A stretch of 14,098 nucleotides of DNA from NCBI GenBank assembly GCA_964483325.1, contig CAZAAW010000041.1:1-14098 (forward strand), written 5' to 3'. Each line of letters begins with the position of its first letter. Position 1 is the stretch's first letter. The stretch is from CAZAAW01 sp964483325. GTDB lineage: Bacteria > Pseudomonadota > Alphaproteobacteria > Rhizobiales > Kaistiaceae. Under the pieces are notes generated by a model. It was given only the letters and a program-made list of their open reading frames with translations, was not told where the DNA came from and made no database searches. Position numbers and translations under genes: made by a program. Below, piece by piece: positions 1-7,686 of this stretch.

Positions 1-372
<372 letters not shown>

Positions 373-398
<26 letters not shown>

Positions 399-1371
399 GG
401 CGGGCGGGTCCGGCAAGAACGATCGGGCAGGCGACGAGATGGGCTTCGCCGGCAAGGGCGAGCGGCGGCGCGGCGCTGCGGCAGGAGGGCTGGGCCACCG
501 GGCAGCGCGGCACGAAGGGACAGCCGCTCTCGCCCAGCGCCGAGGTGATGGAGCCGGGGATCTCGGCGAGCCGCGCCTCACGGTAGTGGCGCGCCGAGGC
601 AAGGCGCGGCGAGGCGGCCATCAGGCCGCGCGTATAGGGATGCAGCGGCGCCTCGAGGATGGCCTGCGGCCCGCCTTCCTCGACCTCGCGGCTGGCATAC
701 ATGACGACGACGCGGTCGGCCCACTGGCCGACGACGCCGAGGTCGTGGGTGATGAGGATGAGGCCCATCGACAGGTCGCGGCGCAGGCGATCGAGAAGGT
801 CGAGCACCTGCGCCTGGATCGTCACGTCGAGCGCCGTCGTCGGCTCGTCGGCGATGAGGAGGCGCGGCCGGCAGGCGACCGCCATGGCGATCATGACGCG
901 CTGGCGCATGCCGCCCGAAAGCTGGTGCGGGAAGTCGTAGACGCGCTTCTGCGGCTCGGGGATATGGACGAGGTCGAGCAGCTCGACGGCGCGGATCAGG
1001 GCGGCGCGCGACGAGATCCGCTCGTGCTGGCGGATCGTCTCGGCGATCTGCCGGCCGATGCTCAGCACCGGGTTGAGCGACGACATCGGGTCCTGGAACA
1101 CCATGGCGATGTCGCGGCCGCGGACCCGGCGCATCTCCGCCTCCGGCAGGGTGGTGAGGGCGCGGCCGTCGAAGCTGACGGTGCCGGCGTCGATGCGGCC
1201 GGGCCGTGGCACCAGCCGCATCAGGGCAAGGGCGGTGATCGACTTGCCGGAGCCCGACTCGCCGACGATGGCCAGCGTCTCGCCGGCATCGACGGCGAAG
1301 CTGACATCGCTGACGGCGGTAAGGCCGGGGAAGCGGACCGTCAGGCCGCGGACGTCGAGAAGCGGCGCCAT
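373..1371 (-). CDS. Dipeptide/oligopeptide-type ABC transporter ATP-binding protein (DppD/OppD-like)
   Basis: First ATPase of the importer, 332 residues, full length for the family. Visible motifs in order are Walker A GESGSGKS (37-44), Q-loop VFQDPMSSLNP (91-101), signature LSGGM (151-155), Walker B LLIADE followed by PTTALD (171-182), and the His switch ITHD (207-210). The C-terminal extension (about 235-332) is the oligopeptide-transporter C-terminal domain. It carries cysteines 284, 290, 297 and 315; in some DppD proteins such a cysteine set binds an iron-sulfur cluster, and whether it does here is inference. The ATG at 1371 lies two bases after the stop of the permease 2 gene, and the 3' end overlaps the next ATPase by 26 bases. 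Both fit one polycistronic mRNA. The exact substrate cannot be read from the sequence. Confidence 0.95.
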
Positions 1372-1373
1372 GG

Positions 1374-2330
1374 TCAGCGTCTCCGCGTCAGGCGCGGATT
1401 GAGCGCGTCGTTGAGACCGTCGCCGACGAGGTTGAGGGCGAGGACGGTGAAGACGATGGCAAGGCCGGGAATGGCGGTGAGATACCAGGCGCTGCGCAGC
1501 ATGTCGCGGCCGGCGCCGATCATGCTGCCCCAGCTGACGGCATTGGCGTCGCCGAGGCCGAGGAAGGAGATCGCCGATTCCATCAGGATCGCCGAGGCGA
1601 CCGTCACCGAGGCGGTGACGATGATCGGCGGCAGGGCATTGGGCAGGATCTCGGCGAAGATGATGCGCGCATGGCCGTAGCCGAGGCCGCGCGCCGCCAT
1701 GACGAAGTCCTTGTTGCGCAGCGAGCGGAACTCGGCGCGCACGATGCGGGCGATGCCGGTCCACGAGGTGATGCCGATGGCGAAGATGATCGTCGCCACC
1801 GAGGGCTGGGCGATGGCGACGATCACCACCAGCAGCACGAAGCCGGGGATCGTCTGGAAGATCTCGACCAGCTTGACGAGGAGGTCGTCGATGCGGCCGC
1901 CGAAATAGCCGGCGACGGCGCCGGTCAGGATACCGATGGCGAGGCTGACGGCAGCGGCGGCGAAGCCGACCATCAGCGTGATGCGGGCGCCATGCGCCAG
2001 GCCGGCGGCGACGTCGCGGCCCATGGAATCGGTGCCGAGCGGGAAGGCGGCATCCTGCCCCGGCCACAGCAGCGGCCGCGCCACGAGGTCGAGCGGGTCG
2101 CCCGGGAAGAGCACCGACGCCAGCAGCGCGCCGAGCGCGATGACGGCAAGGAGGGCGATGCCGGCCAGCGCCGTCGGATTGCGCAGGAAGGCGGCAAGGC
2201 CGGGCGGCAGGCGGCGCCGCGGCGCCACGGCCGGGCGGGTCTCGTCGCGGCGCAGGGCTGTCTCTCCGGGCCGGGCGGCATGGGGAGCGGCGGCGGCGCG
2301 GAGGGGCCGGCCGAAGGTGGCGTCGGTCAT
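1374..2330 (-). CDS. Dipeptide/oligopeptide-type ABC transporter permease 2 (DppC-like)
   Basis: Inner-membrane permease subunit of 318 residues. After a hydrophilic, Arg/Ala-rich N-terminal tail of about 50 residues, longer than in typical DppC, comes the first membrane helix (about 53-75). The DppC-type periplasmic motif FPLGTDSMGRDV (97-108) follows, then further helices near 115-140, 157-190, 233-257 and 285-305. The cytoplasmic EAA loop that docks the ATPase is at about 211-232, with AARGLGYGHARIIFAEILPN. The ATG at 2330 shares one base with the TGA of permease 1 (TGATG), a classic translational-coupling junction, and the stop is two bases before the ATPase start. It should form the transmembrane channel with the neighbouring permease. 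Class assignment is firm; substrate is unknown. Confidence 0.95.
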   Translation of the reverse strand: MTDATFGRPLRAAAAPHAARPGETALRRDETRPAVAPRRRLPPGLAAFLRNPTALAGIALLAVIALGALLASVLFPGDPLDLVARPLLWPGQDAAFPLGTDSMGRDVAAGLAHGARITLMVGFAAAAVSLAIGILTGAVAGYFGGRIDDLLVKLVEIFQTIPGFVLLVVIVAIAQPSVATIIFAIGITSWTGIARIVRAEFRSLRNKDFVMAARGLGYGHARIIFAEILPNALPPIIVTASVTVASAILMESAISFLGLGDANAVSWGSMIGAGRDMLRSAWYLTAIPGLAIVFTVLALNLVGDGLNDALNPRLTRRR

Positions 2331-3382
2331 CAGCGGATCTCGATTCTCGGGTCGAGCCAGGCCTGGACCAGGTCGACGACGATGTTGGCGATGATCACCA
2401 TCAGCGAGGTGAGGAGGAGGATGCCGAGCAGCACCCCGAAGTCGCGCCGCATCACCGCCTCGAAGGCGAGGCGGCCGAGGCCGGGCCAGCTGAACACCGT
2501 CTCGACCACCACGGTGCTGCCGAGCAGGGCGCCGAAATGGAGGCCCGCCAGCGTCGTCACCGGCACCAGCGCGTTCCTGAGGATGTGGCGCAGGGTGATG
2601 GCGCGCGGCGCTAGGCCCTTGGCGGCGGCGGTGCGGACATAGTCCTGGCCGCTCGCCTCCAGCATCGCGGCGCGGGTGAGGCGGGCATAGATGGCGACGA
2701 AGAACAGCGCCAGCGAGGTTGCCGGCAGGATCATGTGCAGGGCGCGGTCGCCGAGGGCGGCAAGGCCGGTATAGCCGGCGCCGATCGATTCGGCGCCGCC
2801 GCTCGGCAGCCAGCCGAGCTGCACCGAGAACAGGACGATCAGCATCAGGCCGATCCAGAAGCCGGGCACGGAATAGAAGACCAGCGCCAGCACCGACAGG
2901 ACGCGGTCGGGCAGGCGGCGGGCGAACGTCGCCATGAGGCTGCCGAGGCCGATGCCCAGCGCCAGGGCGATGCCGAGCGCCGTGATCATCAGCGCCAGGC
3001 TGCCGGGCAGGCGCTGGCCGATCAGCTCCGCCACCGGCATCGAATAGGCCGGCGAGTAGCCGAGGCTGAAATGGGCGAGGTTGTTGAGATAGGTGAGAAG
3101 CTGCTCCAGCCACGGCAGGTCGAGGCCGTAGAGGCTGCGCCAGGCGGCCATCGATTCCTCGGTGGCCGAGCCGGCCTGGCTCGCCATGACGTCGGCGGCG
3201 TCGCCCGGCGCCAGCTTGAGGAGGACGAAGCTGGCGATGATGATCACCAGCAGCGTCGGGATCGACTGCAGCAGCGAGCGGCGCAGCGCCCGGCCGATGC
3301 GGCGGAGCGCGAAAAGCCGCGCCGCGCCGCGGCCGGCGGGAATGCGGGCGGCCGCCGATTGCTGGATGGAGGCGCCGGACAT
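2330..3382 (-). CDS. Dipeptide/oligopeptide-type ABC transporter permease 1 (DppB-like)
   Basis: First gene of the minus-strand transporter operon, 350 residues. Residues 1-38 are a basic N-terminal tail. Helix 1 (about 40-58) ends in the family motif LLKLAPGD. Other helices lie near 128-151, 160-187, 219-234, 276-297 and 316-338. The EAA loop (about 242-272, with QDYVRTAAAKGLAPRAITLR and then HILRNAL) docks the ATPase, and the C-terminal SWPGLGRLAFEAVMRRDF motif is typical of DppB. The ATG at 3382 was chosen because an AGGGAAG element lies 8 bases upstream and it gives near-normal family length. The frame stays open upstream to 3601, but that stretch translates to a Gly/Arg/Leu repeat unlike any permease and overlaps the proposed promoter. 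It should pair with the downstream permease. Confidence 0.94.
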   Translation of the reverse strand: MSGASIQQSAAARIPAGRGAARLFALRRIGRALRRSLLQSIPTLLVIIIASFVLLKLAPGDAADVMASQAGSATEESMAAWRSLYGLDLPWLEQLLTYLNNLAHFSLGYSPAYSMPVAELIGQRLPGSLALMITALGIALALGIGLGSLMATFARRLPDRVLSVLALVFYSVPGFWIGLMLIVLFSVQLGWLPSGGAESIGAGYTGLAALGDRALHMILPATSLALFFVAIYARLTRAAMLEASGQDYVRTAAAKGLAPRAITLRHILRNALVPVTTLAGLHFGALLGSTVVVETVFSWPGLGRLAFEAVMRRDFGVLLGILLLTSLMVIIANIVVDLVQAWLDPRIEIR

Positions 3383-3420
3383 CAGCGGCGCTTCCCTGGC
3401 AGGAAGGCGGCCATGGGCGC

Positions 3421-3492
3421 CAGACCTGCCCAGCTTGCCAGACCTGCCCAGCCTGCCAGACCTGCCCAGGCGGCCAAGCTCGCCCAGGCGGC
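3421..3492. repeat. 18-bp tandem repeat, four units, in the 5' leader of the transporter operon
   Basis: Read on the plus strand, unit 1 is CAGACCTGCCCAGCTTGC (3421-3438). Unit 2 (3439-3456) differs by one base, unit 3 (3457-3474) by two from unit 2, and unit 4 (3475-3492) by four from unit 3. The array lies between the proposed promoter near 3600 and the permease start at 3382, so it would be transcribed as leader RNA. The period is a multiple of three and the permease frame remains open through it, encoding a six-residue LGRSGR-like repeat. It could be a simple slipped-strand expansion, an RNA structural element or, less likely, part of an N-terminal extension. Confidence 0.85.
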
Positions 3493-3600
3493 CATGACGG
3501 CGGCCGGAGGCATGATCCTCCCGCTGTCCGGATAGGTCTCCGTCCTGCTCCTGGCCATCCGCCAACCCCTTCTCGCTGCCGCGGTGATCGCGTCGGAGCA

Positions 3601-3645
3601 ATAGTTGACTAAGTAGATAGACTATGTCAACAGATAGCTGACGCC
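3601..3645. promoter_or_regulatory. AT-rich divergent control region with inverted repeat and candidate minus-strand promoter
   Basis: In an otherwise GC-rich window this short tract is strikingly AT-rich and lies between the divergent permease operon and the binding-protein gene. GTTGAC (3604-3609) and GTCAAC (3626-3631) form a perfect 6-bp inverted repeat 16 bases apart, and inner AGT (3612-3614 on the minus reading of the right arm and the matching left bases) adds further symmetry. ATAGTTGAC (3601-3609) recurs as ATAGCTGAC (3634-3642). On the minus strand the right arm gives a perfect TTGACA -35 box (3630-3625), with a weak AACTAT -10 at 18-base spacing (3606-3601). A repressor or activator site controlling both directions is inferred. 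No good plus-strand promoter could be resolved. The rest of the 3383-3735 gap shows only the tandem repeat. Confidence 0.5.
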
Positions 3646-3735
3646 GATACGCCGATGGTCCGCGGCAGCGGAGGGGCGTGGCGGTCCCGGGTTGTTTGGC
3701 GGCCCATGAGCGAGGCCGCCGGAAAGAGGGTCAGA

Positions 3736-5364
3736 ATGCCTTTTGATCGCTGGGCGGGCCTGACGCGCCGCCGTTTCCTCACCCATACCGCGCTGGTGCC
3801 GGCGGCGCTGGTCGTCGCGTCATCGCTGCCGGGCGGCCTCGCCCATGCCGAGGGCGAGCCGGCCCGCGGCGGCACGCTGACGGTGCATATCGGCGTCGAG
3901 CCGCCGGTGCTGGTGAACTTCGCTCATAGCTCTGGCACCGGCGTCTACGTCTCGGGCAAGGTGACGGAAGGGCTCCTCACCTACGACTTCGACCTCAACC
4001 CGCAGCCGCAGCTGGCGACCGAATGGTCGGTGGCACCGGACGGCCTCTCCTATGGCTTCAAGCTGCGCGAGGGCGTGAAGTGGCATGACGGCAAGGACTT
4101 CACCGCCGGGGATGTCGCCTATTCGATCCTGACGCTGAAGGAGGTGCATCCGCGTGGCCGCTCGACCTTCGCCAATGTCACCGATGTCGAGATCGTCGGG
4201 CCGCACGAGGTGAAGCTGCTGCTGTCGCAGCCGGCGCCCTACCTGATCTCGGCGCTGGCCGCTTCCGAATCGCCGATCGTGCCGAAGCACGTCTACGAGG
4301 GCACCGAGCCGGACAAGAACCCCAACGCCGTGGCGCCGATCGGCACTGGGCCGTACCTGTTCCGGCAGTGGGAGCGCGGCAGCCACCTGATCCTGGAGCG
4401 CAATCCGGACTACTGGGACCAGCCGAAGCCCTATCTCGACCGCCTGGTGTTCCGCTTCATCTCCGACGCGGCCGCCGCTTCGGCGGCGCTGGAGACCGGC
4501 GAGCTGCAGGTGGTGCTGGGCGGCGCCGTGCCGCTCACCGATATCGCCCGGCTGCAGCAGCTGCCCAATCTCGGCTTCGAGACGCGCGGCTATGCCTATG
4601 TCAATGCGATCTCGCGGATCGAGTTCAACCTCGACAACCAGTATCTGAAGGATGTCCGCGTCCGCCGCGCCCTGGTCCACGCCATCGACAAGGACCTGAT
4701 CCTCAACACGATCTTCCTCGGCTATGGCAAGCTGATCGCCGGCCCGATCAGCCCGGACCTGACGAAATTCTACGTACCCGACCTGCCGACCTACGCCTTC
4801 GACCCGGCGAAGGCCGAGGCGCTGCTCGACGAGGCCGGCCTGCCGCGCGGCGACGGCGGCATCCGCTTCCGCCTCAACCACGATCCGCTGCCGGGCGGCG
4901 ATCCGTACAAGCGCACTGGCGAATACATCAAGCAGGCGCTCGGCAAGATCGGCATCGACGTCAACATCCGCTCGCAGGATTTCGCCGCTTATGTGAAGCG
5001 CGTCTATGCCGACCGCGATTTCGACTTCACCTTCAACGGCATGAGCAACCTGTTCGATCCAACGGTGGGCGTCCAGCGGCTCTACTGGTCGAAGAACTTC
5101 AAGCCGGGCGTGCCCTTTTCCAACGGCTCGCATTATGCCAGCGACAAGGTCGACGGCCTGCTGGAGGCGGCGGCGATCGAGATCGACGCCAAGCGCCGCT
5201 ACGAGCAATGGGCCGACATCCAGCGCCAGGTCATCGAGGACCTGCCGGATTACGGCGTCATCGCCCCGGACTCCTTCACCATCTTCGACAGGCGCGTGAA
5301 GAACCACACGCTGGGCGCCGACGGCTTCGCCTCCAACGGCGCCGATCTCTACCTCGAGGCCTGA
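3736..5364 (+). CDS. Tat-exported extracellular solute-binding protein of the peptide/nickel ABC family (SBP_bac_5)
   Basis: Periplasmic receptor of 542 residues, which would bind the substrate and deliver it to the divergently encoded permeases. The ATG at 3736 was chosen because GGAAAGAGGG ends 5 bases upstream and it yields a normal-length signal peptide. The latter has the twin-arginine motif TRRRFL (10-15), a hydrophobic stretch (about 19-31) and a likely cleavage after AHA (36-38). This indicates export in the folded state. The family core motif, with LREGVKWHDGKDFTAGDVAYS, is at about 110-130, and GTGPY plus NPDYWD follow later, as in DppA/OppA-type proteins. Earlier in-frame ATGs at 3655 and 3706 would put long tails in front of the Tat motif. 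The actual ligand (peptide, opine, sugar, metal chelate or other) cannot be deduced. Confidence 0.94.
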   Translation: MPFDRWAGLTRRRFLTHTALVPAALVVASSLPGGLAHAEGEPARGGTLTVHIGVEPPVLVNFAHSSGTGVYVSGKVTEGLLTYDFDLNPQPQLATEWSVAPDGLSYGFKLREGVKWHDGKDFTAGDVAYSILTLKEVHPRGRSTFANVTDVEIVGPHEVKLLLSQPAPYLISALAASESPIVPKHVYEGTEPDKNPNAVAPIGTGPYLFRQWERGSHLILERNPDYWDQPKPYLDRLVFRFISDAAAASAALETGELQVVLGGAVPLTDIARLQQLPNLGFETRGYAYVNAISRIEFNLDNQYLKDVRVRRALVHAIDKDLILNTIFLGYGKLIAGPISPDLTKFYVPDLPTYAFDPAKAEALLDEAGLPRGDGGIRFRLNHDPLPGGDPYKRTGEYIKQALGKIGIDVNIRSQDFAAYVKRVYADRDFDFTFNGMSNLFDPTVGVQRLYWSKNFKPGVPFSNGSHYASDKVDGLLEAAAIEIDAKRRYEQWADIQRQVIEDLPDYGVIAPDSFTIFDRRVKNHTLGADGFASNGADLYLEA

Positions 5365-5380
5365 TCCCGGGAGGCCGCCG

Positions 5381-5446
5381 ATGCGCTCATGCCGCAACCG
5401 AAACTGGGTCGACCGCCGCCCGCCGGATATCGACGCGGCGGCGTGA
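5381..5446 (+). CDS. Possible 21-residue leader peptide upstream of the flavoprotein gene
   Basis: A short ORF starts with ATG at 5381, six bases after a strong GGGAGG ribosome-binding site (5369-5374), and ends with TGA at 5444-5446. The peptide begins MRSCRNRNWV and ends RRPPDIDAAA; it is basic, with five arginines, one cysteine and one tryptophan, and no run of a single residue. It stops six bases before the left arm of an intrinsic terminator that precedes the flavoprotein start, the layout expected of a translation-linked attenuator. There is no homology evidence from here, and the peptide could be fortuitous. The better ribosome-binding site relative to the flavoprotein's own is the main reason to list it. 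Confidence 0.4.
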   Translation: MRSCRNRNWVDRRPPDIDAAA

Positions 5447-5451
5447 GGCCG

Positions 5452-5497
5452 GCCGGCGGCGTCGTCTTCCTCCCTCGACGTCGCCGGCTTCTTTTCT
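5452..5497 (+). terminator. Intrinsic terminator / candidate attenuator between the binding-protein and flavoprotein genes
   Basis: GCCGGCGGCGTC (5452-5463) pairs over all 12 positions with GACGTCGCCGGC (5477-5488), with a single G-U pair, around a 13-base pyrimidine-rich loop. It is followed directly by TTCTTTTCT (5489-5497). This is the clearest Rho-independent terminator in the window. The next gene starts at 5509, so there is no room for a promoter between them. Either transcription of the flavoprotein depends on readthrough (attenuation), or a promoter lies upstream of the hairpin. Confidence 0.75.
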
Positions 5498-5508
5498 GCG
5501 GACGGACG

Positions 5509-6873
5509 ATGACCCGACGCGCCACCATCGCCATTGTCGGCGCCGGCTTCACCGGCACGGTGCTGGCCGTGCAACTCCTGGAGCGCCTGCGCCAGCGCGC
5601 CGCCATCACGCTTGTCGATGCCGGCGGCAGCTTCGGGCCAGGCGTCGCCTATGGCACGCAGCATCCGCACCTCCTGCTCAATGCCCCGGCCGCCGCCATG
5701 AGCGCCGTCGCCGGCGACGCGGAGCATTTCAGCGCCTGGCTGGCGCAGCACGGCGAGGCGGTGCCGGAGGACGGCTTCGTGCCGCGCCGCCTCTACGGCG
5801 CTTACCTGCGCCAGCTTCTCGACGACGCGGCGCTGCGCTCCGACGTGCCGCTGACGCGCGTCGTCGACGAGGTGATCGCCCTGGCGCGCCGGCAGGGCGG
5901 CGGCTATCGCCTGACCTATGCCTCCGGCGTCGTGCAGGATGTCGATGTCGTGGCGCTGTGCACCGGCTATGGCCGGCCGCCGGCGACAGCCGGCGCGCGC
6001 CGTATCGTCGCCAATCCCTGGGCCGAGGACTGGCCGGACCGCGTCGGGCCGCGCGACCTCGTCGTCTTCAAGGGCTGCGGCCTCACCATGATCGACCAGG
6101 TGCTGCGGCTGGAGGCGGCCGGCCATCGCGGGCCGCTGCTGGCGGTGTCGCGGCGCGGCCAGCTGCCGCGCGCCCATGCCCGCGGCAGCGCCACCATGCC
6201 GGCCGACGGCGCCCTCCTGCCGCCGGGCGGCCGCCTGCTGCCGCTGCTGCGCGCCGTCAGGGCGCGGGCCCGTGCGGGCGACTGGCGCGCCGTCGTCGAC
6301 GGCCTGCGCCCCCCCAGCCAGGCGCTGTGGCGGGCCCTCCGTCCCGCCGAGCGGCGCCGCTTCGCCCGGCACCTGCGGCCCTACTGGGACAGCCACCGCC
6401 ACCGCATGCCGCCGGCGGTGGCCGACATCATCGCCCGCCTCCTCGGCGAGGGCCGGCTCGCCATCCGCGCCGGGCGCATTGTCGCCGTGGCGCCGGATGC
6501 CGCCGGTGTCCGCGTCAGCCTCCGCCGCCGCGGCTGCGCCGACATCGAGACCTATGACGCGGCCTGGCTCGTCGACTGCACCGGCTTCGACGGCGGCCTG
6601 CACGAGAGCCCGCTCGGCTGGAGCCTGCTCGGCGCCGGCCTCGCCCGCACCGAAGGCGGCCGCGTCGTCCTCGACCTCGATGCCGACGCGACGCTGCTCG
6701 ACGCCGCCGGCAGCCGCGCCGAGGGCGCCTGGGCGCTCGGCCCGCCGGGCTGGCGCCATTTTCTCGAGATCACCGCGGCGCCGGAGATCGCCGTCCAGTG
6801 CCGCGACACCGCCACGGCGATCCTCGCCCGGCTGGAAGCAAGGCATCCGGAACGCGCCGGCCGCCGCCGCTGA
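5509..6873 (+). CDS. FAD/NAD(P)-binding oxidoreductase-like protein (NAD_binding_9 / COG4529 type)
   Basis: A 454-residue flavoprotein-like protein. It opens with a Rossmann dinucleotide fold, IAIVGAGFTG, with GxGxxG at residues 11-16. Next come the family motifs PGVAYGT (44-50) and HLLLNAPA (54-61), a second nucleotide-binding region ending in SRRG (214-217), and the C-terminal VDCTGFDGG (355-363) and FLEITAAPEIAVQ (418-430), as in YdhS-like proteins. This family is poorly characterised; a flavin-dependent oxidation or hydroxylation of a small molecule is the reasonable expectation, but the substrate is unknown. The ATG at 5509 places the Rossmann fold at the N-terminus as usual; the Shine-Dalgarno is weak (GGACGG). 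An earlier ATG at 5389 would add 40 Pro/Arg-rich residues encoded through the terminator hairpin. The position after the binding protein suggests it acts on the imported compound. Confidence 0.85.
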   Translation: MTRRATIAIVGAGFTGTVLAVQLLERLRQRAAITLVDAGGSFGPGVAYGTQHPHLLLNAPAAAMSAVAGDAEHFSAWLAQHGEAVPEDGFVPRRLYGAYLRQLLDDAALRSDVPLTRVVDEVIALARRQGGGYRLTYASGVVQDVDVVALCTGYGRPPATAGARRIVANPWAEDWPDRVGPRDLVVFKGCGLTMIDQVLRLEAAGHRGPLLAVSRRGQLPRAHARGSATMPADGALLPPGGRLLPLLRAVRARARAGDWRAVVDGLRPPSQALWRALRPAERRRFARHLRPYWDSHRHRMPPAVADIIARLLGEGRLAIRAGRIVAVAPDAAGVRVSLRRRGCADIETYDAAWLVDCTGFDGGLHESPLGWSLLGAGLARTEGGRVVLDLDADATLLDAAGSRAEGAWALGPPGWRHFLEITAAPEIAVQCRDTATAILARLEARHPERAGRRR

Positions 6874-6889
6874 ACCGGCCGGCGCCGGT
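6874..6889. terminator. Short GC-rich hairpin between convergent genes
   Basis: ACCGGC (6874-6879) and GCCGGT (6884-6889) form a perfect 6-bp stem around a CGGC loop. It fills the 15-base gap between the convergent stops of the flavoprotein and LuxR-type genes. There is no U-tract on either strand, so its role as a bidirectional terminator is only suggested by position. Confidence 0.3.
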
Positions 6890-7626
6890 CAGTCGCCGTC
6901 GCCCAGAAGCAGCAGCATCAGCGCCGCGCGGCTATGCGTGCCGGTCTTCGACAGCACCGACTTCACATGCGAGCGCGCCGTCTCGACCTTCATGCCGAGC
7001 GCCTGCGCCAGCGCCGCTGTCGTCGCGCCGCGGCCGAGCGCGGCGGCAACCTCCAGCTCGCGCGGCGTCAAGCCGAAGCGGCAGCGCAATTCGTCGAGCC
7101 GGCCGTCGCGGTCGGCAGCGCCGGCGAGGCGGCGGCGGAGGCCGTTCGCGAGGGCGATATGGTCGTTGAGACCGGCCAGCGCCGTCCGCTCCGCCTCGCT
7201 GAAGCGCGGCATGTGGAACTGGCGCATGAGGAAGAGGCGGCTGCGCGGCGCCCGCCCGGCCGCCGCCGCGGCGCCGAGCACATAGGGGCAGCGCATCCTG
7301 GGATAATAGTCGTCGACAATGAATTTGGTACGCCAGCTAAGCGCCGGGCGGCGCGCCGTCTTGAGCAGGATGCGCTGCGCCGCTCCGTCCGGGGGCCGCC
7401 TGTCCAGCTCGTAGGTGCCGGCGAAGAAGGTGTCGAGCACGCCGTCGTCGAAGCCGCACAGCCATTCCTGCGCCTGCGCCTCGGGACAGTCGAAGCTGAG
7501 GCCGCAGATCGGCGCGGCGAAGCTCTCGGCGACGTCGTGCACCAGCGACGACCATTCGGCCCCGGGCACGAGCGTCTCGTACACCTTGCTGACGAGCCGA
7601 TTATAAACTGTCAGGGAAATGGTCAT
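6889..7626 (-). CDS. LuxR-type helix-turn-helix transcriptional regulator
   Basis: A 245-residue DNA-binding regulator with a C-terminal LuxR/GerE helix-turn-helix at about 185-240: LTPRELEVAAALGRGATTAAL, then AQALGMKVETARSHVKSVLSKTG. The N-terminal 170 residues form a sensor-like region with no recognisable autoinducer-binding, PAS or receiver motif. Its FSEAERTALAGLNDH segment (142-156) resembles FGEAERALLERLLPH in the other LuxR-type protein in this window, so the two are likely related. The ATG at 7626 was chosen because it overlaps the stop of a possible short upstream ORF (ATGA). In-frame alternatives are ATG at 7638 and TTG at 7662; none has a clear Shine-Dalgarno sequence. It is convergent to the flavoprotein gene; the target genes are unknown. 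Confidence 0.85.
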   Translation of the reverse strand: MTISLTVYNRLVSKVYETLVPGAEWSSLVHDVAESFAAPICGLSFDCPEAQAQEWLCGFDDGVLDTFFAGTYELDRRPPDGAAQRILLKTARRPALSWRTKFIVDDYYPRMRCPYVLGAAAAAGRAPRSRLFLMRQFHMPRFSEAERTALAGLNDHIALANGLRRRLAGAADRDGRLDELRCRFGLTPRELEVAAALGRGATTAALAQALGMKVETARSHVKSVLSKTGTHSRAALMLLLLGDGD

Positions 7627-7676
7627 GCCGCGCAGCATGAGGCAGAGCCCGCCGCCGGGCAAGAGCTTCCACGCAT
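7623..7676 (-). CDS. Possible 17-residue upstream ORF coupled to the LuxR-type gene
   Basis: ATG at 7676 opens a reading frame for MRGSSCPAAGSASCCAA whose TGA (7625-7623) overlaps the ATG of the LuxR-type gene in an ATGA junction. Its ATG would lie about four bases from the transcription start predicted from the TATAAT box at 7692-7687, so it could be read as a nearly leaderless ORF. It has three cysteines and four serines in 17 codons. It has no Shine-Dalgarno and may be coincidence, but the coupled stop/start would explain why the LuxR-type start lacks its own ribosome-binding site. Confidence 0.3.
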   Translation of the reverse strand: MRGSSCPAAGSASCCAA

Positions 7677-7686
7677 AGGCTCACAT

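Noticed and set aside
3383..3601. Longer permease 1 starting at ATG 3601
   Set aside because: The added 73 residues are a Gly/Arg/Leu-rich repeat, the ATG falls within the proposed -10 box, and the ATG at 3382 has a ribosome-binding site.
3820..6846. Minus-strand open frame of 1008 codons opposite the binding protein and flavoprotein genes
   Set aside because: It runs antisense through two genes with clear family motifs, and its translation is an Arg/Ala/Gly/Asp-rich sequence without domain features, as expected from third-position GC bias.
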